In this document: piece after piece, positions 17,120 through 25,495 of the stretch | Layout of the letters: the number at the start of each line of letters is the position of its first letter | How positions within the stretch are numbered: the first letter of the stretch is position 1 | DNA from: Ectobacillus sp042610425 | Lineage (GTDB): Bacteria; Bacillota; Bacilli; Bacillales; Bacillaceae_G | Length of the DNA stretch: 64,000 nt | Assembly (NCBI RefSeq): GCF_042610425.1 | Contig: NZ_JBGJZM010000001.1 | Span: 1,860,001 to 1,924,000, forward strand | Direction of reading: 5' to 3' | Notes under the pieces: model-generated | Databases searched by the model: none | What the model was told of the DNA's origin: nothing | Seen by the model: only the letters and a program-made list of their open reading frames with translations | Made by a program: the position numbers and the translations under genes

Positions 17120-17304
17120 TGTATCGTATTTTCAAAAGCAAGGCAATAAAAAGAGAACATGATTACTTGTACAAAAATGAATTTGTAAGCTACCCTCGTT
17201 CTGTAATTCTAGCAATTTCTTGAAAGGACTCAATATCCCCTTCCCCACTTCCAAAATATAATTATTCAAATAATTTTAAAAACAAATTTTTTTATACAAT
17301 CCTA

Positions 17305-17333
17305 TTGACAACCCAATATGAATTTATTAAAAT
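17305..17333 (+). promoter_or_regulatory. Sigma-A promoter of the S-box gene
   Basis: TTGACA at 17305-17310, a 17-bp spacer and TAAAAT at 17328-17333 put the start near 17340, about 20 nt before the riboswitch aptamer. Confidence 0.8.
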
Positions 17334-17358
17334 TTAGAAAAATCAAACAATCGAAAAT

Positions 17359-17510
17359 CTCTTATCCGGAGAGGTGGAGGGACTGGCCCTACGAAGCCTC
17401 AGCAACCACACAGCAATGTGTACGGTGCTAATTCCAGCAAAGCTATGCTTTGAAAGATAAGAAGAGGTGTCTTTTTTATACAAAAACCCTCTTCTTAGGA
17501 AGAGGGTTTT
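17359..17510 (+). promoter_or_regulatory. S-box (SAM-I) riboswitch with terminator
   Basis: The aptamer (17359-17464) contains CTTATC, GGAGGGACTGGCCC, GAAGCCTCAGCAACC, GGTGCTAATTCCAGCA and a closing GATAAG, all canonical SAM-I elements. The terminator stem ACCCTCTTC-TTAG-GAAGAGGGT lies at 17483-17510. AAGAAGAGG at the 3' side of P1 is perfectly complementary to CCTCTTCTT in the terminator, giving the antiterminator. SAM binding should therefore switch the next gene off. The terminator's T-run is short (TTTT). Confidence 0.95.
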
Positions 17511-17534
17511 CGGTTATAAAAAAGGAGAATAAAC

Positions 17535-17861
17535 ATGAATAGAGAAACTGAATTAGTAATCAATGATTATTTAGACTTATACCTATATGCAGGTAGTATT
17601 AATGATACCGCTTGGCAAAAAGATATCTTGGATAAACTACAATTTGTAAGAACAGAAGAAAAACAAGATACATTTTCTCTTCAAACTCTTTGGGATCAAT
17701 ATAATAGCATAAACCAAGAAATTCTTACGATTTATCATCAACTGCAAACGAAAGATTCCTCTAGTGAATTAGATCAAAAGCTTTGGAATTTAAAACAAAC
17801 GCGAGTTTCGTTAGGAAAACAAATTCGTCTTGCCTATATTCAGTCTAAACAAATTTCTTAA
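17535..17861 (+). CDS. Unknown 108-aa protein under S-box control
   Basis: The ATG at 17535 follows AAAGGAG directly downstream of the riboswitch terminator, so this is the regulated gene. The product is hydrophilic and mostly helical (ELVINDYLDLYLYAG, then SLQTLWDQYNSINQEILTIYHQLQ and QKLWNLKQTRVSLGKQI), with no signal peptide, membrane span, Cys or Met beyond the start. It looks like a helical-hairpin or coiled-coil protein. I recognise no methionine-, SAM- or cysteine-pathway enzyme in it. A role in methionine metabolism is inferred only from the riboswitch. Confidence 0.8.
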   Translation: MNRETELVINDYLDLYLYAGSINDTAWQKDILDKLQFVRTEEKQDTFSLQTLWDQYNSINQEILTIYHQLQTKDSSSELDQKLWNLKQTRVSLGKQIRLAYIQSKQIS

Positions 17862-17864
17862 TAC

Positions 17865-17893
17865 AACAGCACCTTACTGAGTAAGGTGCTGTT
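17865..17893. terminator. Convergent hairpin terminator
   Basis: AACAGCACCTTAC and GTAAGGTGCTGTT are perfect 13-bp arms around TGA, between the S-box gene and the Met-rich gene. The T-run is weak. Confidence 0.75.
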
Positions 17894-17902
17894 CCTAAAA
17901 AG

Positions 17903-18109
17903 TTAGCACTTTTCTTTCATTCCGCTCATCATGCCCATCATCATTGTCATCATTTCATCACATTCTTGCATTTTCACCATCATTTGATCCATGTTCATTT
18001 CCATATTCATTTCTTTCATTTGTTCCATCATCATTTTCATACCATTCATTTCACCCATCATACGGTCCATAGACATCATCATCATCATATTCATACACAT
18101 TTTTTCCAT
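17903..18109 (-). CDS. Methionine-rich miniprotein (32 Met in 68 aa)
   Basis: The ATG at 18109 is 8 nt after GGGAGG. The 68-residue product is 47 percent methionine (32 by my count) arranged in MM, MMM and MxM runs such as NMMMMMSMDRMMGEMNGMKM, with three cysteines (residues 5, 50 and 68) and otherwise charged residues. It has no signal peptide or membrane span. Met-rich runs of this kind bind Cu(I)/Ag(I) in known copper proteins and can act as an oxidant sink; storage of methionine is another possibility. It faces the S-box gene tail to tail. The frame is supported by the ribosome site and by absence of stops. Confidence 0.8.
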   Translation of the reverse strand: MEKMCMNMMMMMSMDRMMGEMNGMKMMMEQMKEMNMEMNMDQMMVKMQECDEMMTMMMGMMSGMKEKC

Positions 18110-18181
18110 CTTGCATTCCTCCCATTTCGCAATAATTTTGATTAAAAGGAATAAAAAAAGCGACATACCTCTTACACAATA

Positions 18182-18209
18182 TTGATAATTGCAAAATTTC
18201 AATTATCAA
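18182..18209 (-). promoter_or_regulatory. Palindrome upstream of the Met-rich gene
   Basis: TTGATAATTG and CAATTATCAA are perfect 10-bp arms around an 8-nt loop, about 73 bp before the start codon. It has no T-run and reads as an operator or leader hairpin. The arms contain TGATAAT, half of a Fur-type site, but the spacing is not that of a Fur box. Confidence 0.55.
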
Positions 18210-18369
18210 GCAACGTAAGAACTTTGTGCGCTTCTGGCCGTTAACCATTCTTCCTTTTATATCTAATTTCATTATAAATTCCCAGTTTTTGTTTTACAAT
18301 ACTATGTGCCGTATTTCACAAGAATTATCTAATTATTCTATTTATAACTCCCCTTCCTACTATAAAACA

Positions 18370-18402
18370 AGTGAGCCTTGTGTAATATAAACAAGGCCCA
18401 CT
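18370..18402 (-). terminator. Terminator of the lipoprotein gene
   Basis: On the reverse strand AGTGGGCCTTGT pairs with ACAAGGCTCACT, followed by TGTTTTATA. Confidence 0.75.
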
Positions 18403-18408
18403 CTCCTA

Positions 18409-18957
18409 CTATTGAATAACAGTAAATTTCGATGCCGCACTCGCTCCGTTACTAGTTACTTTAACGGATTCTACTCCAATCGTCTCTTTCTCGCTAATAT
18501 GCCATGACCAGGATACAGTACCGTTTGCATCTGCTTTGTGTGCTTCAAGTCCAGCGATATTGCTTGTACCCTTTCCATCATTTACTGTAATTTGTGCTGT
18601 TGCATGCGGTGAGACTTTTGCTGTAACGGTCACAGTACTATTTCGCGGAGCGGGTGTGGATACGTTTACAATTTTAACTACATCGGTTGTCTTTGAATCA
18701 GTAGTATTGGAGGAAGTAGATGTTGAATTAGATGATTTCGTTGTATCTTGTTTTGAATTGGAAGAATCCTTTGCTGTGTCACTTCCTGAGGATGAGCTTG
18801 TAGATTTCGTTGCATCTTGACTGGTTGGATCGGTCGATGCTGGTTTACTTTGGTCTGCAGCAGCAGGATTTGGCGTTGCACTATTCTTCGTATCAGGTAG
18901 ACTTGCACAGCCCATTAACGAAATTGACAGCAATACGAGAATCAAAATTTTTTTCAT
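18409..18957 (-). CDS. Lipoprotein with Ser/Thr linker and Ig-like C-terminal domain
   Basis: A 182-aa lipoprotein: signal peptide and lipobox MKKILILVLLSISLMGC (lipidated Cys 17), a linker of about 70 residues made largely of Ser, Thr, Asp, Lys and Gln, and a C-terminal beta-sandwich of about 85 residues (VVKIVNVSTPAPRNSTVTVTAKVSPHATAQI...) ending KFTVIQ. Similar Ig-like domains occur in Bacillus cell-surface lipoproteins of unknown role. The linker probably lifts the domain through the wall. Monocistronic; 18958-19290 upstream is AT-rich with no gene I can support. Confidence 0.8.
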   Translation of the reverse strand: MKKILILVLLSISLMGCASLPDTKNSATPNPAAADQSKPASTDPTSQDATKSTSSSSGSDTAKDSSNSKQDTTKSSNSTSTSSNTTDSKTTDVVKIVNVSTPAPRNSTVTVTAKVSPHATAQITVNDGKGTSNIAGLEAHKADANGTVSWSWHISEKETIGVESVKVTSNGASAASKFTVIQ

Positions 18958-19290
18958 ATGTAGCCCCCTTTTTCATTTCAAAAGCACCTTTCAAATGTAA
19001 TAATTATCCAATTTTATACAAACTCCTGCACCTTCCACTTCTTTTAATAAAATTTTCAATCTAAAAGTAAGATTTCCACACCATTTAAACTAAAAAGCAA
19101 TTGTTCTCCTATTAAAATAGATTTTACGCTTTCCTAACGAGAATCCAATATTACGACTATAAAATCATTGCCCAATATACCTATAAGTAAAATTCCCCCG
19201 TTCACGATATTGTGATACCTTCTGTAAAGTAATCGTTACAATCTCTCTTATACTAATAATGTTTATACTTCAAGGAATTGGGGAGATAGA

Positions 19291-20400
19291 ATGCTAATGG
19301 AAACAAAGGATCGTTCAACTACGAAATATTCTTCATTGAATGCACATACAGCGCCTCGCTTGATTTTTTGGGAGCTTACAGAAGGTTGCAATTTAAAATG
19401 CGTTCATTGCCGAGCGACAGCTCAACCGCAGCGGGCAGCGGATGAGCTAACTGACAAGCAAGCTTATGAAGTAATTGATGATATTGCAAAATTTGATAAA
19501 AAACCTATTTTAATTTTAACTGGTGGAGAACCTTTGTATCGTCCGGACTTTTTTGACATTGCAAGCTATGCTTCGTCAAAGGGCATTCCAGTTGCAATGG
19601 CCTCTAATGGAACATTGATTACGGAAGAGATTGCAAGGAAAATTAAGGATGCCGGAATCAAGCGGGTTGCGATTAGTATGGACGGACCTAGTGCTGAGAT
19701 TCATGACAGCTTTCGCGGGTTGCCGGGAGCATTCGAGGCTGCGCTTCGCGGGGCAAGAAATGTGCAAGCAATGGGATTGGAATTACAATTTAATTCAACC
19801 ATTACAACACATAATGTCGAAGATATAGAGAAGATGTTCCAGCTTGCCCAGCAGATGAATGTAAATGCACTTCATTTGTTTATGCTCGTTCCCGTTGGAT
19901 GTGGATTGGAAATTGTAGAGAGCAATATGTTAAGTGCAGATAAGTATGAGGAAGTACTTCGTTGGTTTTACAACCGTTCACGGGCTGCTTCCTTTGAGGT
20001 ACGGGCTACATGTGCTCCGCATTACTACCGCATAATGCGACAAGAAGCAAGAAAAGCTGGGGAACGTATAACAATGCAAACACATGGTATGGCTGCCGTG
20101 ACAAAGGGTTGTCTTGGCGGAACGGGCGTATGTTTCATTTCTCATAAGGGAAATGTGCAGCCGTGTGGATACCTTCCCGTCAAAGCAGGGAATGTGTTAG
20201 AACAATCGTTACAAACGATCTGGAATGAGTCTAGCGTATTCCAAAACCTACGTAATCCATCTTTATTGGAGGGAAAATGCGGAGTATGTGAATATACAAA
20301 TGTTTGCTCAGGATGCCGGGCACGTGCCTACTATGCTGAAGAAAATTATCTTGCAGAAGAACCATATTGTAATCACAAGCCTAGGGAGCAATATTTCTAA
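19291..20400 (+). CDS. Radical SAM/SPASM enzyme, NirJ/AhbD-like
   Basis: A 369-aa radical SAM protein. The [4Fe-4S] motif is C33NLKC37VHC40, followed by LILTGGEPLYRPD (SAM-binding GGE) and VAISMDG. The C-terminal SPASM region has two cysteine groups, CLGGTGVCFISHKGNVQPCG and CGVCEYTNVCSGCRARAY, for auxiliary clusters. The nearest families I can name are NirJ (haem d1), AhbD (alternative haem synthesis) and TIGR04053-like proteins. A stand-alone gene without haem or peptide-modification partners, so the substrate is open. GGGGAG precedes the ATG. Confidence 0.85.
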   Translation: MLMETKDRSTTKYSSLNAHTAPRLIFWELTEGCNLKCVHCRATAQPQRAADELTDKQAYEVIDDIAKFDKKPILILTGGEPLYRPDFFDIASYASSKGIPVAMASNGTLITEEIARKIKDAGIKRVAISMDGPSAEIHDSFRGLPGAFEAALRGARNVQAMGLELQFNSTITTHNVEDIEKMFQLAQQMNVNALHLFMLVPVGCGLEIVESNMLSADKYEEVLRWFYNRSRAASFEVRATCAPHYYRIMRQEARKAGERITMQTHGMAAVTKGCLGGTGVCFISHKGNVQPCGYLPVKAGNVLEQSLQTIWNESSVFQNLRNPSLLEGKCGVCEYTNVCSGCRARAYYAEENYLAEEPYCNHKPREQYF

Positions 20401-20446
20401 AAGATATTCACAACATAAGAAAAAACGATAACTGGCTGTCAAATGA

Positions 20447-20475
20447 CCACTGAAAAAATACTACCTTTCAGTGGT
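20447..20475 (+). terminator. Terminator formed by the left-end hairpin of the repeat element
   Basis: CCACTGAAA pairs with TTTCAGTGG and is followed by TCTTATTT; the hairpin is also the left end of the repeat element. Confidence 0.75.
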
Positions 20476-20568
20476 CTTATTTATGGGTAAAAGATGGAAA
20501 AATTCAGCTCCGATTGTGACCGCTCGCAGAAAAAGCAACTATTTTTCGAAGTCCATATTTTTTCAGTA
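20448..20568 (+). repeat. Modular element, copy 2 (single unit)
   Basis: The shortest copy, 121 bp: CACTGAAAA hairpin, the stretch CTTATTTATG...GATGGAAAAATTCAGCTC, one unit (CGATTGTGACCGCTCGCAGAAAAAGC) and the right end TTTTTCGAAGTCCAT...TTTTCAGTA. The ends match the longer copies at 3681 (inverted) and 32148. Confidence 0.85.
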
Positions 20569-20629
20569 TCCTCGGCCGTCAACTATCGTTTTTTATTACA
20601 TACATCTTAAAATTACTATCATTAGGTAG

Positions 20630-20676
20630 TTGACTCTCACTGTTATTTTCATTACCATACCAAAGTAGGTATGGTA
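20630..20676 (+). promoter_or_regulatory. Promoter with CsoR/CstR-like operator
   Basis: TACCATACC and GGTATGGTA are perfect 9-bp arms around AAAGTA (20653-20676). TTGACT at 20630 with a 17-bp spacer places the -10 (TACCAT) inside the left arm, so a bound protein would block the promoter. ATACC-N6-GGTAT resembles operators of the CsoR/CstR family. The regulator gene is not in the window. Confidence 0.65.
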
Positions 20677-20742
20677 TGCCATATAAAGATTTAATTACCT
20701 GGCATCTTTGCAGAACTAACATAGGAAAAGGGAGTGCTACTT

Positions 20743-23199
20743 GTGTCAAAAGGAACGAAAATAGTCATAGTTGGCGGAGTTGCTGGCGGTGCAACAGCTG
20801 CAGCTCGCTTACGTCGTTTAGATGAAAATTTTGAAATCGTATTATTGGAACGGGGAGAGTATATTTCCTTCGCAAACTGTGGGTTACCCTATTATATTGG
20901 TGGTAGCATAAATTCTCGTGATAAATTACTGCTGCAAACTGTAGAGAGCATGTCTTTACGTTTCAATATGGACATTCGTAACTATAGTGAAGTAACCAAA
21001 ATCAATCGTGACGAGAAGACAGTAACAGTAAAACATGTACAAACTGGAAAGATATATGAAGAATCCTATGATGTATTAATTTTATCTCCTGGAGCACATC
21101 CTGTAAAACCTGCGATTCCTGGTATTCAAGATGCTAATAATCTATTTACATTACGGAATATTCCCGATACAGATAAAATCAAACAGTATGTTGATACCCA
21201 TCACATTCAAAAAGCAGTGGTCATTGGTGGAGGATTCATCGGTATTGAGATGATGGAAAACTTATGTAGTCTTGGCATCCATGTTTCGCTCGTACAAAAA
21301 GGAAATCAAGTGATGGCTCCTGTAGATTATGAAATGGCAGCTCTACTTCATGAGCATATCGTCCAAAATGGAGTAGAACTGATTTTAGAAGATGAAGTTA
21401 AGGCATTTGAAGATAACGGAAAGAAAGTAATCTTAAATAGCGGTACTTCATTAGATGCAGATATGATTATATTATCAATTGGTGTTGCACCAGAACATAC
21501 ATTAGCGAAAGAAGCAGGGTTACCTCTCGGAGTAAAAAACGCAATCAAAGTTGGCCCGACTCTTCAAACTGAAGACCCATCTATTTATGCTATTGGAGAT
21601 GCTATTGAAGTTAGTGATTATATCAATGGTACGAAAGCGATGATTCCTCTCGCTTGGCCGGCAAACCGACAAGGCCGTTTAGTTGCAGACCATATTGCTG
21701 GTAAGGATGTTACTTATAATGGAACGATGGGCACATCTATTGCAAAGGTATTTGAATTAACAGTAGCTTCGACTGGTAATAATGAAAAGACATTAAAAGA
21801 ACTAGGATTACCATATCAAGCCATCCATATTCATCCAAATTCTCATGCAGGGTATTATCCGGGTTCAACTACTATAGCGCTTAAATTATTATTTCATCCA
21901 ACAGAAGGAACCATTTACGGCGCACAAGCGATTGGAACGGATGGTGTAGATAAACGAATTGATGTCATTGCAACAGCAATGAAAGGAAAATTAACCGTTC
22001 GTGATTTACCAGATTTAGAGCTTTCCTATGCTCCTCCTTATTCATCCGCTAAAGATCCAGTAAATATGGCTGGATATGTAGCATCAAATATTATCGAAGG
22101 TATGGTAGAAACTGTACAGTGGCATGAAATTAACGAAATCGTCCAAAACGGTGGACTTCTAATCGACGTTCGTGATCCATTCGAACTAGAAATGGGTTCT
22201 ATACCAGGTTCCGTAAATATCCCTCTTGACGCAATTCGCGAACGTATACATGAATTACCAACAGATCAAACCATATATGTTTCTTGTCAATTCGGGCTTC
22301 GTGGTTACCTAGCAGCTCGTATACTACAGCAACATGGCTTTAATGTAAAAAACCTGGACGGAGGCTATAAAACATATAAAGCAGCATACGGAGACAATGA
22401 GAACGACTTAATAGAACCAGTAGAACAAATTGAAGCTATAAAAGAGGTGGCAGCTAGCGTGGAAACAGCAAACACGATAACAATTGATGCTTGTGGTCTA
22501 CAATGTCCAGGTCCCATATTACAAGTAAAAAAACAAATGGATGCACTCTCACAAGGAGATATTGTAGAAGTTTCTGCTTCTGATCCCGGCTTTGCAAGTG
22601 ATATAGGTGCATGGTGCAAACGGACAGGGAATACACTTCTTTCATCTTCATTCGAAAACAAAATCGTAAAAGCTATTATTCAAAAGGGAACAGGCAACTC
22701 AAATGCTCACCAAACAGTTTCAGAGACAAAAAATGGAACGACTATGGTAGTATTCAGCGGGGATTATGATAAAGCAATGGCTTCCTTTATTATTGCAAAT
22801 GGTGCAGCTGCAATGGGTAAGAATGTAACAATGTTCTTCACATTCTGGGGCTTAAACATTCTGAGAAAAGAAAACTCTCCGAAAGTAGAAAAGAGTATAA
22901 TAGAAAAAATGTTTGGAATAATGATGCCAAAAGGGATCAATAAATTGCCACTTTCTAAAATGAATATGGGTGGAATCGGAACGAAAATGATGAAAAATGT
23001 CATCAAACAAAAAAATGTAGAAAGCCTGCAATCACTTATTCAAATGGCACAAGCTTCAGGTGTAAAACTGATTGCATGCACAATGAGCATGGATGTAATG
23101 GGTATTAAAAAAGAAGAATTGATGGATAACATTGAATATGCAGGAGTGGCAACCTATCTAAGTGAAACAGAGGATGCTAATCATAACCTGTTTATATAA
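20743..23199 (+). CDS. CoA-disulfide-reductase-like flavoprotein fused to rhodanese, TusA and DsrE-like domains
   Basis: An 818-aa four-module protein. Residues 1-450: pyridine-nucleotide disulfide oxidoreductase of the CoADR type with IVIVGGVAGGATAAARLRR and the single redox cysteine in SFANC46GLPYY. Residues 460-555: rhodanese with C515QFGLRG. Residues 575-650: TusA-like C584GLQC588PGP. Residues 670-818: DsrE/DsrF-like domain with MVVFSGDYDKAMASFIIANGAA and a cysteine at 779. Together these would reduce a persulfide or CoA disulfide and pass sulfur between four cysteine sites in one cytosolic chain. GTG 20743 is 8 nt after GGGAG. Confidence 0.92.
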   Translation: MSKGTKIVIVGGVAGGATAAARLRRLDENFEIVLLERGEYISFANCGLPYYIGGSINSRDKLLLQTVESMSLRFNMDIRNYSEVTKINRDEKTVTVKHVQTGKIYEESYDVLILSPGAHPVKPAIPGIQDANNLFTLRNIPDTDKIKQYVDTHHIQKAVVIGGGFIGIEMMENLCSLGIHVSLVQKGNQVMAPVDYEMAALLHEHIVQNGVELILEDEVKAFEDNGKKVILNSGTSLDADMIILSIGVAPEHTLAKEAGLPLGVKNAIKVGPTLQTEDPSIYAIGDAIEVSDYINGTKAMIPLAWPANRQGRLVADHIAGKDVTYNGTMGTSIAKVFELTVASTGNNEKTLKELGLPYQAIHIHPNSHAGYYPGSTTIALKLLFHPTEGTIYGAQAIGTDGVDKRIDVIATAMKGKLTVRDLPDLELSYAPPYSSAKDPVNMAGYVASNIIEGMVETVQWHEINEIVQNGGLLIDVRDPFELEMGSIPGSVNIPLDAIRERIHELPTDQTIYVSCQFGLRGYLAARILQQHGFNVKNLDGGYKTYKAAYGDNENDLIEPVEQIEAIKEVAASVETANTITIDACGLQCPGPILQVKKQMDALSQGDIVEVSASDPGFASDIGAWCKRTGNTLLSSSFENKIVKAIIQKGTGNSNAHQTVSETKNGTTMVVFSGDYDKAMASFIIANGAAAMGKNVTMFFTFWGLNILRKENSPKVEKSIIEKMFGIMMPKGINKLPLSKMNMGGIGTKMMKNVIKQKNVESLQSLIQMAQASGVKLIACTMSMDVMGIKKEELMDNIEYAGVATYLSETEDANHNLFI

Positions 23200-23203
23200 T
23201 AAA

Positions 23204-23248
23204 TAAAAAAGGGAATGGCTCAAAAATAGGTGCCATTCCCTTTTTTAT
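23204..23248. terminator. Bidirectional terminator
   Basis: AAAAAAGGGAATGGC pairs with GCCATTCCCTTTTTT between convergent genes. Confidence 0.9.
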
Positions 23249-23253
23249 ACTCA

Positions 23254-25299
23254 CTACCCTTGATATACATACAATTTTTGTGACATTCCTGCAGCTTGGT
23301 TATCCGTTGTGGAGGACGTCGCTTGCCATTCACTGCTTGGTACTTCCTTACAATGAGATGTAATCCACTTAGTAACCTCTTGATTACCCCTTCCTTGACC
23401 GCTAATAAGGAAGTATTTCACTTGTCCTTCCTTTAGCATATATTCAAGTTTTGAAACCGATAAGGCGGGATCACTTCCGGAGAATCCTCCCATAGCCATT
23501 ACAGCATAATTCGTATTCAGCATGGTAGATCCTGCTTCTTGTGAGCTTTCGGTCGCATAGAGAAAGGTTTCGCCGGTATAATTGTTTTCTAAATACGTAA
23601 GCAATTTCTGGTTAACCTGCGTTCCTCTGCCTGGCATATTCCCTCGTGCAAATCCTTGTCCGCCGCGGTTAGGTCTGCCTTCTCCGTTATCAAATCGTTC
23701 CTTCATCGAAGAACCATTTTGTACACTGCCAGGTCCGCCCGGAGGCATCTCTCCTATTGGACCACCTCTCATAAAGTTTTGTTGGGTACTAGGTCCTGCA
23801 ACAGGAAGTGTGCTATTTCCCCCGCCTAAAACCGTCCACATCGTCCAAACGAATGGAAAAATGAGCAAAGAAAGCACGCCCGCTAAGGATGTATAATATG
23901 CTGCTTTTTCACGTTCTTTCAAGAAAATAAGAAGTCCTGATAGAATAATTCCTAAACCAAGGGGTACAATCATCCATCCTACTGCAATAGCACTACTATT
24001 TTCATAGATAATAATCGCTTCAAATACAGAAGTAATGAAAATCGCACCTGGCAATAACATCCAGCCTTGTTTTTCTTTATATAGCTTCCAGAGTGCTGTC
24101 CAACCGATTCCGGTTAATGCTGCGATGGCCGGTCCCATCATGCTCAAATAATATTGATGAAAAAACTGTGCGATGCTAAAAAACACGAGCATGGGGAGCA
24201 GCCAGAGTGCCCAAAATGCTGTAAAATACTGCTGCATGGTGAGCTCCCGCTTGCTTTTCAGCGAAGCAAACACACCGATTACGGTAAATAAAACAAATGG
24301 TAAAAGCCAGCTTGCTTGGCCAGACAATTCTTTTTGGAACAGACGAAGTACACCAGCTTTACCAGTACCAAACATACCTCCCATTCCTTGACCTCCAGGA
24401 GGAGAAAAGGAATTCGTTCCACTTTGCACTGGATTGTTACCGTTAGGCATAGCATTACCAAAGTCTAGTTGTCCTTGGATGGCTTGGTCATTTTTCTTTG
24501 GCTGATTGCCTTTATCTCCGGTTAACCGTGAAATCCCATTGTATCCAAATGCCAGTTCAAGCACAGAGTTTGTTTGACTACTTCCAATGTATGGCCGGTT
24601 ATCCTTCGAGATAGAATCTACAACTACTGCCCATGAAAGCGAAACTGCTGCAAGTACAACGGTTGCGATAGCAAGCTGAGCAATTTTTTTCTTCCACGAT
24701 GTTTTTACAGCAAACAAATAGAATAAGTAAAAGGCTGGAAGAACCATATAGGCTTGCAGCATTTTAACGTTAAATCCAATTCCAACTAACATTACACTTA
24801 CAATAAGCCAGCTTAGTTTTTGTTTTTCTACCGCTTTCATAAGTGCCATAGTCGCAAGTAACAATGTTACAATTAAAATACTATCTACATTGTTTGTCCG
24901 AACAACTGCAACAAAAATCGGCGTACATGCTAACGTAAGACTAGATAGAAGTGCGCTACTGCGTCCAAATTTCGGCTTTACAATCCGATACAATAGCCAT
25001 ACAGACACAACTCCCGCTAGTGCCTCTGGTAAGATTACACTAAAATCATTTACACCAAAGATTGCTGCGCTTAGTGCTTGAATCCAAAGGGCAACCGGCG
25101 GTTTATCTACCGTAATAAATCCAGCTGGGTCATAGGAAACGAAGAAAAAGTTATGGAAGCTAGTTAACATACTTTTCACGGCAACCGTGTAATACGTGTT
25201 AGATCCTGCCTTTGTCACTTGATAAAAATTCAAAAATAGAGAAAATATAAGTATTGCTACTAAAAGCAGGTCAATCCTACCCTTTTCTTTCGATTTCAT
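23254..25299 (-). CDS. GT39-family membrane glycosyltransferase (ArnT/PMT-like)
   Basis: A 681-aa polytopic protein. The first extracellular loop carries SYDPAGFITVDKPPVALWIQ, the acidic and Pro-rich signature of the ArnT/YkcB branch of GT39, which uses lipid-linked sugars. About 11 membrane helices follow, then a Gly/Pro/Asn/Met-rich extracellular linker (around PGGQGMGGMFGTG and later NRGGQGFARGNMPGRG) and a C-terminal soluble domain ending in KYFLISGQGRG and KLYVYQG. ATG 25299 follows AAAGGAGAG; the longer upstream frame has no ribosome site. Acceptor unknown; wall polymer or protein glycosylation are both possible. Confidence 0.85.
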   Translation of the reverse strand: MKSKEKGRIDLLLVAILIFSLFLNFYQVTKAGSNTYYTVAVKSMLTSFHNFFFVSYDPAGFITVDKPPVALWIQALSAAIFGVNDFSVILPEALAGVVSVWLLYRIVKPKFGRSSALLSSLTLACTPIFVAVVRTNNVDSILIVTLLLATMALMKAVEKQKLSWLIVSVMLVGIGFNVKMLQAYMVLPAFYLFYLFAVKTSWKKKIAQLAIATVVLAAVSLSWAVVVDSISKDNRPYIGSSQTNSVLELAFGYNGISRLTGDKGNQPKKNDQAIQGQLDFGNAMPNGNNPVQSGTNSFSPPGGQGMGGMFGTGKAGVLRLFQKELSGQASWLLPFVLFTVIGVFASLKSKRELTMQQYFTAFWALWLLPMLVFFSIAQFFHQYYLSMMGPAIAALTGIGWTALWKLYKEKQGWMLLPGAIFITSVFEAIIIYENSSAIAVGWMIVPLGLGIILSGLLIFLKEREKAAYYTSLAGVLSLLIFPFVWTMWTVLGGGNSTLPVAGPSTQQNFMRGGPIGEMPPGGPGSVQNGSSMKERFDNGEGRPNRGGQGFARGNMPGRGTQVNQKLLTYLENNYTGETFLYATESSQEAGSTMLNTNYAVMAMGGFSGSDPALSVSKLEYMLKEGQVKYFLISGQGRGNQEVTKWITSHCKEVPSSEWQATSSTTDNQAAGMSQKLYVYQG

Positions 25300-25495
25300 T
25301 CTGAAACTCTCCTTTGTTTTAGCTTTAAATTCACATGGCACAACTGTAGCTTAGCATTCTTAACTTTTGCTTAAGGAAAGCGAATACGATTTTTCCAACA
25401 AAGGGTGGACTATCCTCTATGTTCACGTTGTATAATACATATAACGATTTATATTCATGTGCATAACAATTAATTTTGAGGAGCGTTTTTATCAA

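Noticed and set aside
17180..17260. Reverse frame reading GSGEGDIESFQEIARITERG and stop
   Set aside because: Looks like a protein C-terminus, but the open stretch is only about 23 codons and I cannot name a family, so I did not call a pseudogene.
19190..19290. Possible Fnr or -35/-10 elements before the radical SAM gene
   Set aside because: TTGTGATACC and TATACT occur, but no spacing fits a palindrome or a promoter.
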